From assembly GCF_032027425.1 (NCBI RefSeq), contig NZ_JAVSJA010000001.1:2245501-2309500 (forward strand): DNA of 64,000 bases, read 5' to 3'. Source of the DNA: Microcystis wesenbergii NRERC-220. GTDB taxonomy: Bacteria > Cyanobacteriota > Cyanobacteriia > Cyanobacteriales > Microcystaceae. Made by a program: the position numbers and the translations under genes. This document shows, piece by piece, positions 17,861 through 26,679 of the stretch. The notes below the pieces were generated by a model, which worked only from the letters and a program-made list of their open reading frames with translations, searched no databases and was not told the DNA's origin. Numbering within the stretch: position 1 is the first letter of the stretch; every line of letters begins with the position of its first letter.

Positions 17861-18373
17861 ATGGACATTCAAGAATTTATTAATCTCTGTGCGGGTAAAT
17901 GGTTTTCTCAGCGCACCAGTTATCAATTAGCTGCCCAAAAAGTTGCCAATAATAAAGCAGAAATCACCATCGATTTGCTGGCCGCCGATGCTGCCGATGT
18001 GGTGCAATTATGTTTAGAAAATAACTGTCAGTCCCAGGCCAGTCTAGGGGGATGGAAAGCGACTTGGGATAATTCCGTGGACTATGGACAACCGAAAAAA
18101 ATCGGTTCTAGCTATTTAGTTTGGCTACCTTCAGAGAATTCTTGGCAAGGAAAATTAATCACAGCGGACGGTAAATCGGCAGCGCTGGGAGAATATCATC
18201 TCAGAAGCGATCAAGCTTTGACTTTAACCATCGAGCATAATCACCATCGTATCGAGGAAAGAATCTGGTTTGCTAGTCCTAATCTGAGATTGCGTACCAG
18301 TATTATCCAGTCGCCCAATGGCGATCGCCAAACGGTTTTCTATTCGGAAATTCGCAAAATGGTTGCTTCTTAA
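17861..18373 (+). CDS. cpcS: CpcS/CpeS-type phycobiliprotein bilin lyase
   Basis: Attaches phycocyanobilin to the conserved Cys84-type site of phycobiliprotein subunits. 170 residues, the usual size for the S/U-type lipocalin-fold lyases. Motifs: DIQEFINLCAGKWFSQRT at the N terminus, DNSVDYGQPKK, and RIEERIWFASPNLRLRTS at the C-terminal strands. A CpcU paralogue would look similar, so the S/U distinction is open. Downstream of the HEAT-repeat gene, which may act on the same pathway. Confidence 0.8.
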   Translation: MDIQEFINLCAGKWFSQRTSYQLAAQKVANNKAEITIDLLAADAADVVQLCLENNCQSQASLGGWKATWDNSVDYGQPKKIGSSYLVWLPSENSWQGKLITADGKSAALGEYHLRSDQALTLTIEHNHHRIEERIWFASPNLRLRTSIIQSPNGDRQTVFYSEIRKMVAS

Positions 18374-18443
18374 GTAGCTGCCATCCCCAATCTCTGAGGT
18401 GGGGAAGACAGAATTAATCTTCCACCACTCCAGTCAAATCCTC

Positions 18444-19316
18444 CTAACGTCGGCCGCGTCTGCTGCTGCCGAAACCACTGCGACTAGGGGTACGACGGGA
18501 ACCAGAGGAACCGAAACTAGGAGAACGTTTGACATTATCAGATTTACCCGAATTCTTCAGGGTACTGGAACCATAACCGGAACCACTGGGTTTTGTGGTG
18601 GTGGTGCTGCTGCGATTGGGACTAGAGGGAGTATTGCTAGGATAACGACGTAAATTGCCGGTAGAACGGAGAGTTTGCCGGTTTTTGACTGCCGGAGGTG
18701 GACTATTATGTTTAGTCCGGTATTGATCCACTGCCTGATTATAGGTGGAACCGTAACCACCAAAACCGGTCATCACACCCCCCGGAGTATAGAGGGGAGG
18801 AACGTAATATTGAGGACGAAAGAGCAAACTACCCAAAGCTTGACCAGCAACAGCACCGAAAAAAGGACTCCAAAAACTCGATTCTTGTCGAATCACCACG
18901 GTTTCCTGTTGTCCGGTTTGGGGATTGTTCCGCACTTCCGTGACATTATGGACATACTCAATTTTAAAATCTTCGGTCATGTACAGGGTAGCCTGATCAC
19001 CGTTGATTTCTACTGCGGTTTTTTCCCCTTTAGCGATAGCTTCATCGCTTAATCTAGCCATTTGCAGGTTAGTGGTGCGAAAGAGGGGAGAAGTACCCCC
19101 AGGGGTGTTTAACAGCATTAGGGTATAAGTGCCATCTCCATCATCGTAGGTAGCTTGTTGCACCTCGTAGCGACCGCTACTAACCTGATTGGATTCTCGT
19201 CTTACACTACTGTTATTAGCTGACGGTGACTGAGTTTGATTTGACGACGAACCACAGGCCACCGTTGTGCAACAAAGGGTAAGAATTAAAAGGATTGTCG
19301 TTACTTGGCGCAGCAT
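18444..19316 (-). CDS. putative lipoprotein with Ser/Arg-rich C terminus
   Basis: 290 residues from the ATG at 19316. The signal sequence MLRQVTTILLILTLCC ends in a lipobox-like TVAC-G, so it is probably a lipoprotein. The middle (about residues 40-150) is a beta-rich region of unknown family (GRYEVQQATYDDGDGTYTLM, LYMTEDFKIEYVHNVTEV). A short hydrophobic stretch, then a low-complexity tail rich in Ser, Gly, Arg and Pro (about residues 200-290). The gene upstream (DUF1517-like) ends 17 bp before this start, suggesting an operon. Confidence 0.65.
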   Translation of the reverse strand: MLRQVTTILLILTLCCTTVACGSSSNQTQSPSANNSSVRRESNQVSSGRYEVQQATYDDGDGTYTLMLLNTPGGTSPLFRTTNLQMARLSDEAIAKGEKTAVEINGDQATLYMTEDFKIEYVHNVTEVRNNPQTGQQETVVIRQESSFWSPFFGAVAGQALGSLLFRPQYYVPPLYTPGGVMTGFGGYGSTYNQAVDQYRTKHNSPPPAVKNRQTLRSTGNLRRYPSNTPSSPNRSSTTTTKPSGSGYGSSTLKNSGKSDNVKRSPSFGSSGSRRTPSRSGFGSSRRGRR

Positions 19317-19332
19317 AAGGGCAAAATTAAGA

Positions 19333-19932
19333 CTATAAAGGCAGCAATTCGGGGAAATTGAGTAATAGTTGCTCATTGGTCAATTCATCTCCCAATTGAG
19401 CAGGAGAAAAATGTACCTGAATCGCACGCAGCCGACCTTGGTAGTGGAGGTTAATTATTGATCTTAAACCATCTTCCAGGGCCTCTCGATCGGCTAGGCT
19501 AGTTTCTAAAGCAGCACTCTCACCCTCGAATGCTATTGTGATCATAACAACTAAGTTATCGGTGACGGGTAAAGTTAAGGGTTCCTTTTCCCCCACTTGT
19601 GAAGACACCGATTCACTTAGGTATCTCCCCGCAGAATCGGTAAACAGTTCGTTAACGTAGTCTCCCGCTTCCCCCTCATGCCCAAAAACATCGCCCTCAT
19701 TAGCCACAGAAAACCAATAGAGGTTCATCTGCAGCAGATTTTGACAAATTTCTACTAAACCCTCTCCCATGACCTCTAAATCGCCTTCGGAATCGATCGC
19801 CTCCCGGCCGGCACGATTAAGAATACCAATCAGCGGTGCGACTTCTTGGCCGTAGAGATGCAAAAATAAGCGACAGACCACATAGCGAGTTCTACCCGCA
19901 AATTTCTTGAAGCGATCGCCTAAAGAACCCAT
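19333..19932 (-). CDS. DUF1517-like conserved protein
   Basis: 199 residues. The C-terminal half (VVMITIAFEGESAAL, LEDGLRSIINLHYQGRL, GDELTNEQLLLNFPELLPL) resembles DUF1517, a family otherwise seen with membrane anchors in cyanobacteria and plants. The N-terminal part (KKFAGRTRYVVCRLFLHLYG) is helical. No membrane segment is present. Same direction as the lipoprotein downstream, 16 bp apart. Function unknown. Confidence 0.55.
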   Translation of the reverse strand: MGSLGDRFKKFAGRTRYVVCRLFLHLYGQEVAPLIGILNRAGREAIDSEGDLEVMGEGLVEICQNLLQMNLYWFSVANEGDVFGHEGEAGDYVNELFTDSAGRYLSESVSSQVGEKEPLTLPVTDNLVVMITIAFEGESAALETSLADREALEDGLRSIINLHYQGRLRAIQVHFSPAQLGDELTNEQLLLNFPELLPL

Positions 19933-20134
19933 AATAGACCTCCGGTAAAAATCAAAAATTGTCGTTAAGGTTAGGAGTCAGTAGTCTTGGAGCCATCAGC
20001 TAGATCAAGGTGATAATCAAGTAAACAGCCAGAAAAGCCCTCAGCTTTTATTTATTTTGCCATTTTCTAGGCTTCTATGCCTTGATGCCCTGTTAACAGT
20101 CTATAATTACTTAGAATCCTTTTGGTGTGAGCAA

Positions 20135-21151
20135 ATGGCTGTCCAACTACAACAAGCTTTAGTGGTTGCTTCCTATATCTTGAAACAGCGTCTAGCAGGA
20201 AAAAAGCGTTTTCCCTTAGTTTTAATGCTAGAACCCCTATTTCGCTGTAATTTAGCCTGTACTGGCTGTGGGAAGATTCAACATCCCCCGGAAATCCTCC
20301 GCAATCATCTTACCCCAGCAGAATGTTTCGCAGCGGTGGAAGAATGTGGGGTTCCCGTGGTTTCCATCCCCGGGGGCGAGCCGCTTTTACACCCACAAAT
20401 CGATGAAATTGTCAAGGGGTTAGTGGACAGAAAAAAATTCGTCTATCTCTGCACCAATGCCCTGTTATTGGAGAAAAGCCTAGATAAATTTACTCCTTCC
20501 CCCTATCTTACCTTTAGTGTCCATCTGGACGGTCTCAAGGAACATCACGATCGCTGTGTGGATCGAGAGGGAGTATTCGATAAGGCAGTACAAGGGATTA
20601 AAGCGGCGAAAGTGAGAGGTTTTCGGGTTACTACTAATACCACGGTTTTTGAAGGCACAGAGCCGCGAGAAATGCAGGAATTTTTCGATTTTCTCGCTAC
20701 TTTGGGCATCGATGGCATGATGATTTCCCCCGGCTACAGTTATGAGTGGGCCCCAGATCAAGATAGTTTCTTGAAACGGGAGCAAACCAGAGCTTTATTC
20801 CGAGAAATTCTCTCACCCTGGAAATCAGGCCAGAAAAAGTGGAATTTTAACCATAATCCTCTCTTTCTCGATTTTCTCATCGGTGAACAAGACTATGAAT
20901 GCACCCCTTGGGGTAGTCCCAGCTATAGTCTTTTAGGATGGCAAAAACCCTGTTATCTGCTCAACGAAGGTCATTACAAAAGCTTTCGGGAACTTTTAGA
21001 AGAAACCAATTGGGATAACTACGGTCGGGCCAGTGGCAATCCGCAATGTGCCGATTGTATGGTACATTGCGGCTATGAACCGACCGCGGCCATGGCAGCT
21101 TTTAAACCGGCTAATATGGGACGTGCCATGCAGAGTTTAATCGGAGTCTAA
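20135..21151 (+). CDS. hpnH: adenosyl-hopene transferase (radical SAM, HpnH)
   Basis: Catalyses addition of the adenosyl radical to diploptene, the first step of extended (C35) hopanoid side-chain synthesis. 338 residues from the ATG at 20135 ([18 protein letters not shown]); an earlier in-frame ATG at 20057 adds 26 residues that do not fit the family. The radical SAM cluster motif is C-x3-C-x2-C in [11 protein letters not shown]. Family markers include [36 protein letters not shown] and [10 protein letters not shown]. Hopanoids are abundant in many cyanobacteria. No hpnG or squalene-hopene cyclase gene is nearby. Confidence 0.92.
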   Translation: MAVQLQQALVVASYILKQRLAGKKRFPLVLMLEPLFRCNLACTGCGKIQHPPEILRNHLTPAECFAAVEECGVPVVSIPGGEPLLHPQIDEIVKGLVDRKKFVYLCTNALLLEKSLDKFTPSPYLTFSVHLDGLKEHHDRCVDREGVFDKAVQGIKAAKVRGFRVTTNTTVFEGTEPREMQEFFDFLATLGIDGMMISPGYSYEWAPDQDSFLKREQTRALFREILSPWKSGQKKWNFNHNPLFLDFLIGEQDYECTPWGSPSYSLLGWQKPCYLLNEGHYKSFRELLEETNWDNYGRASGNPQCADCMVHCGYEPTAAMAAFKPANMGRAMQSLIGV

Positions 21152-21153
21152 TC

Positions 21154-22527
21154 CTAAACTGATTCTAACCAGACGGCGGGGACTTGACTAGGGCGATCGG
21201 GTAATTGCATCCACCCCATTTCGCACAGACGAATTACCGAACTTAATTTTTCTACCAAAGCGGGATCGAAACGAATCCCGCTATAATTTTGACAGCGCTC
21301 TAGGGCCTCTCCTAAATCTAGAGCTAGTCGGTCGCCTCGCGGTTGAGTTAATTCCTGAAAATAGGCTGATAATCCTAAAATTCGCGACTCTAGGCTGATT
21401 TCTTCCCCTTTTAAGCCGTTGGGAACCCCGCTACCATCCCAGTATTCAAACTCATGGTAAATAATCTGTTGAATTGGGGCTAATTCGGGCATAGTGGCGA
21501 GTAATTGTGCGCCTAACACCGATCGATCCCGCCAAAATAACGCATTTGCTCCCTCTAACTGACTGGCACGCTGTCTAAAAACTTCGATCGGAGCCTCCGC
21601 TAGACCGATGCGGTATAATAAACCGGCTAATCGTAAGCGTCGTAATCTCAGGGTGGGTAAATCGAGCAATTGTCCCAACATTTCCGCTAAAGCGGCCACC
21701 TGTAGAGAAGCAAGGGGATTATCAATATCTCTTTCATCGACCTTTTGAGCCATTCTTAGAAAAGCTTGCAGTTTATTAGCGGCTAAATTTTTATTTAAAC
21801 GGGATGCTTGTCCTTCTAAGTCGCTTAATTCTCGCGTTTGTCTGCTGACGGTGACTAACTGCTGTTGACTGGTTTGCAGATAGGTGACAATGCGAGAGAC
21901 TACTCCCGTTAAATCCGTGGGAATGGGATTAATATTTTGACTAATTTCCTGCTGTTGTCTGCTTAAATCGGCCGCTAGACTGGGATTATAGGGATGGAGA
22001 CGCTCAATTAAGATCCTAGCGGCTTTTTCGACTAAATCGCGATCGAATGTCCATAAACCGTAGAATTTTCGCTCCGTGTCTATTTGGGGTTGACTATCGG
22101 ACCGGTATTCTTCCGGGGATAACTCATGACAGAGTACCATGGAGGCGTAATCGGGGGAAAGAATGATTAAATTCCACTCATTAACCAAACTATCGCTATT
22201 ATCTAAGTTCACTAGCGAAACATTCTCTAAACTGCCGGTTTTATGCTCAGAAAAACCACTATCGGCTACGGCAGCGATCGCAATATGACGAGAAGAGCGA
22301 GCAATATCTAAATAGCGCTCGGCCTCCTGTAAATACCATTTACCCTGTTGAAAGGTGACTAAGACCAGTGGTTTATTTGTACTACCAGGGCTGCTAGTTT
22401 GCAAGATATGATCTTCAAGAGCATGACAGAGGGCCACCAGGGTATTCTTAAAATAGACCCCGTAACTACTGGGTAATCGTCCCGATGAAGCTCTTTTTAA
22501 CTGTTGTAAGCTGGATTCTACGGTCAT
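21154..22527 (-). CDS. DICT sensory domain plus degenerate HD-GYP protein
   Basis: 457 residues. The N-terminal 175 (SSYGVYFKNTLVALCHALEDHI, then RHIAIAAVADSGFSEH, ERKFYGLWTFD) match the DICT sensory domain found with cyanobacterial signalling outputs. A coiled linker (about 180-260) leads to an HD-GYP-like domain. There the usual HD of HDIGK is replaced (YRIGLAEAPIEVF), while EYWDGSGVPNGLKGEEI retains the later loop, with GVP in place of GYP. Loss of the metal-binding His-Asp suggests an enzymatically silent c-di-GMP-type domain used for binding. Upstream DNA is an array of heptamers. Confidence 0.7.
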   Translation of the reverse strand: MTVESSLQQLKRASSGRLPSSYGVYFKNTLVALCHALEDHILQTSSPGSTNKPLVLVTFQQGKWYLQEAERYLDIARSSRHIAIAAVADSGFSEHKTGSLENVSLVNLDNSDSLVNEWNLIILSPDYASMVLCHELSPEEYRSDSQPQIDTERKFYGLWTFDRDLVEKAARILIERLHPYNPSLAADLSRQQQEISQNINPIPTDLTGVVSRIVTYLQTSQQQLVTVSRQTRELSDLEGQASRLNKNLAANKLQAFLRMAQKVDERDIDNPLASLQVAALAEMLGQLLDLPTLRLRRLRLAGLLYRIGLAEAPIEVFRQRASQLEGANALFWRDRSVLGAQLLATMPELAPIQQIIYHEFEYWDGSGVPNGLKGEEISLESRILGLSAYFQELTQPRGDRLALDLGEALERCQNYSGIRFDPALVEKLSSVIRLCEMGWMQLPDRPSQVPAVWLESV

Positions 22528-22548
22528 AAGGTGGCAAGATTAGGGGAA

Positions 22549-22698
22549 GTGGGGTGTGGGGTGTGGGGTGTAGGGTGTAGGGTGCGGGAGATGGGGTGTG
22601 GGGTGTGGGGTGTGGGGTGTGGGGAGACGGAGTAGGGGAGCAGGGAGAAAAAACTGATTACTGATTACTGATAACTGATTACTGATAACTGATTACTG
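22549..22698. repeat. two heptamer tandem repeat arrays
   Basis: 22549-22625 is an array of GGGTGTG/GGGTGTA heptamers. 22654-22698 is an array of alternating CTGATTA/CTGATAA heptamers. They fill the 198-bp divergent spacer between the DICT gene and the hydrolase gene. Confidence 0.9.
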
Positions 22699-22725
22699 TC
22701 TCCTCATAGCTTTTTACTTAATTTT

Positions 22726-23235
22726 ATGACCTTAGTGATTTGTCCGGGTTTTCATGATTCTAGATTGACCGAGGATTTTTTAGGACATCTGGGGAGCAAA
22801 TCGGTCAAATTACGTCCCTATATTATTATTTCTCCTTTTTCTTGCTTAAATGAAGCTTTTTCACCGGGAGAAGACCTAACCTTGATTGGGTTTAGTGCGG
22901 GGGTGGTATATGCGATCGCTTTAGCTCATTATTGGCAAGCTCAAGGGGCGAAAATTCGAGCTTTAATCGCTCTGGACGGGTGGGGAGTGCCATTAATCGG
23001 TAATTTTCCCATTTATCGCCTTAGTCACGATTATTTTACCCATTGGAGTTCCTGTTTATTGGGTAGCGGTCAAGAAAATTTTTATGCAGATCCCCCTGTA
23101 GACCATCTTAGCCTCTGGTCGTCCCCCGATCGAGTTATTGGTTGGTCTGTCAATGGTAATTTTGTCCAACGCACCACAGCGTTAACTTTTTTATCAAATC
23201 GGTTAGGCAAAAATCAATTAAGTATAATTGGCTAG
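22726..23235 (+). CDS. small alpha/beta hydrolase-like protein
   Basis: 169 residues. It begins TLVICPGFHDSRLTE, a hydrolase first strand, and contains GFSAG (residues 57-61), a nucleophile elbow with Ser. A histidine in VDHLSLWSSPDRV may complete a triad. Length is short for the fold, so the lid is minimal. 41 bp upstream of a response-regulator gene on the same strand, probably co-transcribed. Substrate unknown. Confidence 0.65.
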   Translation: MTLVICPGFHDSRLTEDFLGHLGSKSVKLRPYIIISPFSCLNEAFSPGEDLTLIGFSAGVVYAIALAHYWQAQGAKIRALIALDGWGVPLIGNFPIYRLSHDYFTHWSSCLLGSGQENFYADPPVDHLSLWSSPDRVIGWSVNGNFVQRTTALTFLSNRLGKNQLSIIG

Positions 23236-23276
23236 TCGCCTCCCTATCTTTCCTATTTCTTTACCGCTGCCAACTC

Positions 23277-23966
23277 ATGAGTACATCCGTTCCGAGTTCT
23301 TCGATTCTCTTGGTGGGAATTGAGGAGAATATCGCTAAACTAGCCAGTGCGGACTTGAAAGAAGCAGGTTATCGCCTCCTAATCGTGCCTAGCATTGATA
23401 TCGCTTTCCCAGAAGTGGAAAGTTGGCAGCCAGCGATGATTATACTCGATCGCTTCCTGGCGGGGGAAGCGGGTGTGACTTTTTGTCGTCGTCTACGTTC
23501 CCAAGGGAGTCGCGTTTATATTATTTTATTAGTATCTCAAGAAACCCTAGAAGAACGTCTCGCCTGTTTGGAAGCGGGGGCTGACGATTATTTTCTCAAA
23601 CCCTATAATTCGCCATCTTTTCTCAAATTAATCCGTTTTTACCTGCAACCTCTGGAAATTATCCCCGAACAATTGTGCTTCGGTGACTTAGTATTAGATT
23701 TAGCCAGTCGTCGTCTCTCCTATAAAAACAAAAATATTGAGTTGACGATGAAGGAATTTGAACTGCTGCGCTACCTGATGATTCACCCCAAAGAAGTATT
23801 ATCAAGGGATCAAATTCTCGAAAATGTCTGGGGAGATGAATTTCGAGGAGAATCAAACGTTATTGAGGTATATATTCGCTATTTACGCCTGAAGATGGAG
23901 GCTGGTGGTCAAAAACGCCTCATTCATACCGTGCGCGGTGTCGGCTACGTTTTACGCGAATCTTAA
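23277..23966 (+). CDS. OmpR-family response regulator with atypical receiver (NblR-like)
   Basis: 229 residues. Receiver domain 1-122 and winged-helix DNA-binding domain about 130-228 (LTMKEFELLRYLMIHPKEVL, HTVRGVGYVLRES). The phospho-acceptor Asp (ILDRFLAGE) and the Lys (DDYFLKPY) are present, but the usual acidic pair near the N terminus is replaced (LLVGIEEN where ILVDDE is expected). This would impair Mg-dependent phosphorylation. The cyanobacterial bleaching regulator NblR is a known atypical receiver of this kind, so NblR or a relative is a reasonable guess. The gene is followed by heptamer repeats. Confidence 0.75.
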   Translation: MSTSVPSSSILLVGIEENIAKLASADLKEAGYRLLIVPSIDIAFPEVESWQPAMIILDRFLAGEAGVTFCRRLRSQGSRVYIILLVSQETLEERLACLEAGADDYFLKPYNSPSFLKLIRFYLQPLEIIPEQLCFGDLVLDLASRRLSYKNKNIELTMKEFELLRYLMIHPKEVLSRDQILENVWGDEFRGESNVIEVYIRYLRLKMEAGGQKRLIHTVRGVGYVLRES

Positions 23967-24140
23967 CAGTAATCAGTAATCAGTGATCAGTAATCAGTGA
24001 TCAGTAGATTGCTTTTATTTAATCTCCCCACACCCCACACCCTACACCCCACACCCTACACCCCACACCCCACACCCTACACCCCACACCCCACACCCCA
24101 CACCCCACACCCCACACCCCACACCCCACACCCCACCACC
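23967..24140. repeat. two heptamer tandem repeat arrays
   Basis: 23967-24007 holds CAGTAAT/CAGTGAT heptamers starting at the regulator stop codon. 24025-24140 holds about sixteen CCCCACA (some CCCTACA) heptamers, the longest array in the window. Both classes recur in other spacers. Confidence 0.92.
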
Positions 24141-24154
24141 CTAGTCAAGCGCTG

Positions 24155-24952
24155 CTATTCAATCTGGATAGAGTTGGGGGAATCGATAGGAGGGGTGGAA
24201 CTATCCGGGGTGATAGTTTGACGGTATTGACTATAAAGACGGTCGCGCCAAGCAAAAAAGCCCTCGTAGGCGCTATTATCGGCTAACCCCGGAATCCCCT
24301 TGCCTTGCAATTCCCTAGGTAAGTTGAGATAGGAACCCTGGGGAAACTGAAGCAGTACACTTAATCCCGCCACGGCTAAATCGGCTAAAGTGGGCTGATC
24401 CCCGACTAAATAGGGACGATTGGTTAAAATGAGGTTCAAAGCCTCTAAATCCTGTTGTAGCCCCTTTTTCGCGGTATTGATAGCATCTTTTCCCAGACCT
24501 ACACCCGTCCCCAAAATATCAATTAATTCCCCCGGCAAGGAACCCAGCAACAAGCGCATAAAATCGGGAGTTTCCTGGGGTAAAAAAGCGGTACGAAAGT
24601 TTTGATTTTGGGCAAAAGCGCCGAGAAAAGCGGTTCTTCCTTTTAATCCCAGGGATTCATCGGCCCATTCTTCGATTAATAAACATTGACCCCGTTGGAG
24701 GGGATCTGTGGGGATAATTGGTTTTTCAGGATACTTGCGATCGAGATAAAAAGCAATCTCCGTCGAGTCAGCAATATAAGTATCACCATCCTTGAGGACG
24801 GGGACCTGTCGCTGTCCAGAAAGACGGAATAATTCCCATTGTCCCACCCCTGGCACCACGTCCCTTTTTTTATAGGCAAGTCCTTTATAGTCGAGGATGA
24901 GACGGACTTTCTCACAATAGGCAGATAATTCAAATTGGTAGAGTTCTAGCAT
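24155..24952 (-). CDS. glutathione S-transferase family protein
   Basis: 265 residues. N-terminal thioredoxin-like domain (MLELYQFELSAYCEKVRLIL, with the tyrosine/cysteine active-site segment SAYCEKV, and VPVLKDGDTYIADSTEIAFYL for glutathione binding). C-terminal helical domain (about 90-230) includes the hydrophobic core motif LVGDQPTLADLAVAGL. About 40 residues longer than a minimal GST because of an insertion near 120-165. Substrate unknown. Confidence 0.85.
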   Translation of the reverse strand: MLELYQFELSAYCEKVRLILDYKGLAYKKRDVVPGVGQWELFRLSGQRQVPVLKDGDTYIADSTEIAFYLDRKYPEKPIIPTDPLQRGQCLLIEEWADESLGLKGRTAFLGAFAQNQNFRTAFLPQETPDFMRLLLGSLPGELIDILGTGVGLGKDAINTAKKGLQQDLEALNLILTNRPYLVGDQPTLADLAVAGLSVLLQFPQGSYLNLPRELQGKGIPGLADNSAYEGFFAWRDRLYSQYRQTITPDSSTPPIDSPNSIQIE

Positions 24953-25120
24953 GGGATGATATGGCCTCTCGATAAATCAGTGTCTCCCTGATTACTCTAA
25001 CCCTATCGGGCATCGATCGCCTAAACTTAAAGACTTTACTCCGATTTTACTCAGACATTTGTACTAAAAACGAGAAAGACGAAAAAATCATCTTTTGCTA
25101 ATTTTAGGAGTTAGACTAGG

Positions 25121-25257
25121 TAAGCTAAGACGCATTTAAACCGCTGATTTTTAGATTAGCCCACCCCCCCTTGCCCCCCGACGTCGGGGGGGTTGCCTTT
25201 TGCAAGAGTGCAAGAGTGCCTCGTCTTAACAAGCAATTTAAATGCGCGGGCAGCTTA
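25121..25257. repeat. MITE-like element, family B, copy 1
   Basis: 137 bp. Terminal imperfect inverted repeats: TAAGCTAAGACGCATTTAAA at the left, TAAGCTGCCCGCGCATTTAAA in reverse complement at the right. The core is C/G-homopolymer-rich around CCGACGTCGG. Copies lie at 40724-40871 and, inverted, at 44536-44711. Part of the 590-bp gene-free stretch 24953-25543. Confidence 0.8.
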
Positions 25258-25543
25258 TTCTTAGGGAAGATAGACTAGATTTAGCAACGCTAACTCAATA
25301 TTGCCACGCTTTTAGGTTAGGATATGTTCAGGCACTACAAGCTAGGAATCACTTATATACGGCGATTCCTCTAGTCATCTGGCACAGACAACTCCTTATT
25401 GGCTAAGCCGTTCCACTTAGAAGATGTACCAGACTGAGCCTGAAGCCGCCGTACTCCTGCAAGCTGACTCGCAAGAGACTAATAGCATACCGCTATAATA
25501 GAGGCGTGCGAGGGCGGGCTACTTTCTCGGATCAGAGGTTACT
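25258..25543 (+). promoter_or_regulatory. long upstream region with -10-like box
   Basis: About 285 bases without a reading frame of note precede the three-repeat gene. A TATAAT hexamer at 25494-25499 is followed by a G-rich stretch and by GAGG eight bases before the ATG at 25544. The segment 25370-25480 is unusually free of A/T runs for this genome and could be an RNA or a regulated leader, but I recognise no known RNA family. Confidence 0.35.
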
Positions 25544-26647
25544 ATGCAATTATCCATCGACGTTTTTAATGACGTAGTTCGCTATCTCGACAGTCACCAA
25601 GAAAAATTACGGATCAAAAAATTAATCTTTTGTATCTGTAAGGAATATTGGGAAAATGATCCTAATATTTTAAACAATGTGGCTATGGAAGACTTGGTGA
25701 ACGAGTTAGTGCAACTCAAACCCAATAAAGAACAATTAACTTTTTCTGTTTATCAATCAGTTAAAACCCTAAATCGTCCTAAAGTTTATGCGGGCGTAGC
25801 CACAGTGATTATTAAGCAAATCAGTAAATTATATAGTGATATTGCTGCCGACCAAGACACCGAATCATTACCAGGAGAAGCAGAAGTTAACCCCAGCTTG
25901 GCTGCCGTTAATAATCCTGTCAACAAAGAGGAAGATAATTTATTAAGACAGGTGATTATTGGACTAGAAAATCATCGAGAGACGGCGAGAATTAAAAAAT
26001 TAATGTTTGCCGCCTGTAAAAATCGTTGGGAAAACGATCAAGCGGTGATTAATAATTATGGCTTAACCAATATGATTTTAGAACTCCAGCAAAACAATCC
26101 TAATTTCTTAAGCTTGCGACAAACTCTCACCCAAGTTGCCGAAAATATTAACAAAAAAGATCTATACCTAGCCCTAGCCGATATTATTCTTGCCCAGCTA
26201 GAGCCTCTCTACGATACTGATAACGATGACAAAAAACAGGATAATGGGTCAGAAAGTCAAATCTTGAAACCTCCAACAGTTCATCTAAATAATGATTGTG
26301 ATTCTTCCGAGCCAGTTTCCTTAGATAATAACCCCAGTAATTCCCCACAAATTCCTGCCTACGACCCCTTTGAAATTCGTTTAGAAATTTTCCAGTATGC
26401 TAATCCTTTACGAGTCAAAATATTGATTTTCTCACTCCTATTTCATCCCTGGGATCAGAGCGATCAAGATTGGTCAACCCTGCGACGTTATACCCTAGAA
26501 GATTTACTACAAAAACTCATCCAAAGTGGGAAATCTCTCAAGGATATCGAAAGGCAACTGTACAATATTGCTCAAACCCAAATGGATGCGGATGCTAACG
26601 TTCAAACCGCTGGTATTCTGGTGCAAGCTTTACAAAGAATTCTTTAA
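25544..26647 (+). CDS. unknown protein with three internal repeats of about 80 residues
   Basis: 367 residues with no recognised domain name. Three divergent copies of one helical module are visible: about residues 10-100 (KLRIKKLIFCICKEYWENDP), 130-215 (TARIKKLMFAACKNRWENDQ) and 280-365 (PLRVKILIFSLLFHPWDQSD). Each continues with a helix of the type TNMILELQQNNP or EDLLQKLIQSGK and a final ADIILAQLEPLY-type helix. Acidic, Asn-rich linkers join them. Good ribosome-binding site (GAGG). The pentapeptide-repeat gene starts 32 bp downstream, so the two are likely co-transcribed. Confidence 0.65.
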   Translation: MQLSIDVFNDVVRYLDSHQEKLRIKKLIFCICKEYWENDPNILNNVAMEDLVNELVQLKPNKEQLTFSVYQSVKTLNRPKVYAGVATVIIKQISKLYSDIAADQDTESLPGEAEVNPSLAAVNNPVNKEEDNLLRQVIIGLENHRETARIKKLMFAACKNRWENDQAVINNYGLTNMILELQQNNPNFLSLRQTLTQVAENINKKDLYLALADIILAQLEPLYDTDNDDKKQDNGSESQILKPPTVHLNNDCDSSEPVSLDNNPSNSPQIPAYDPFEIRLEIFQYANPLRVKILIFSLLFHPWDQSDQDWSTLRRYTLEDLLQKLIQSGKSLKDIERQLYNIAQTQMDADANVQTAGILVQALQRIL

Positions 26648-26679
26648 TTTTTAATCAAATTTCTCTGGATATTATACCT

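Noticed and set aside
18399..18653. Plus-strand reading frame opposite the lipoprotein gene
   Set aside because: It is the complement of the Ser/Gly/Arg-rich tail; threonine-rich product without start signal.
24025..24140. Possible CRISPR array
   Set aside because: The repeat is a 7-bp tandem unit with no spacers and no cas genes nearby.
25370..25480. 6S or tmRNA-like RNA
   Set aside because: No matching conserved core or tRNA-like ends could be found by eye.
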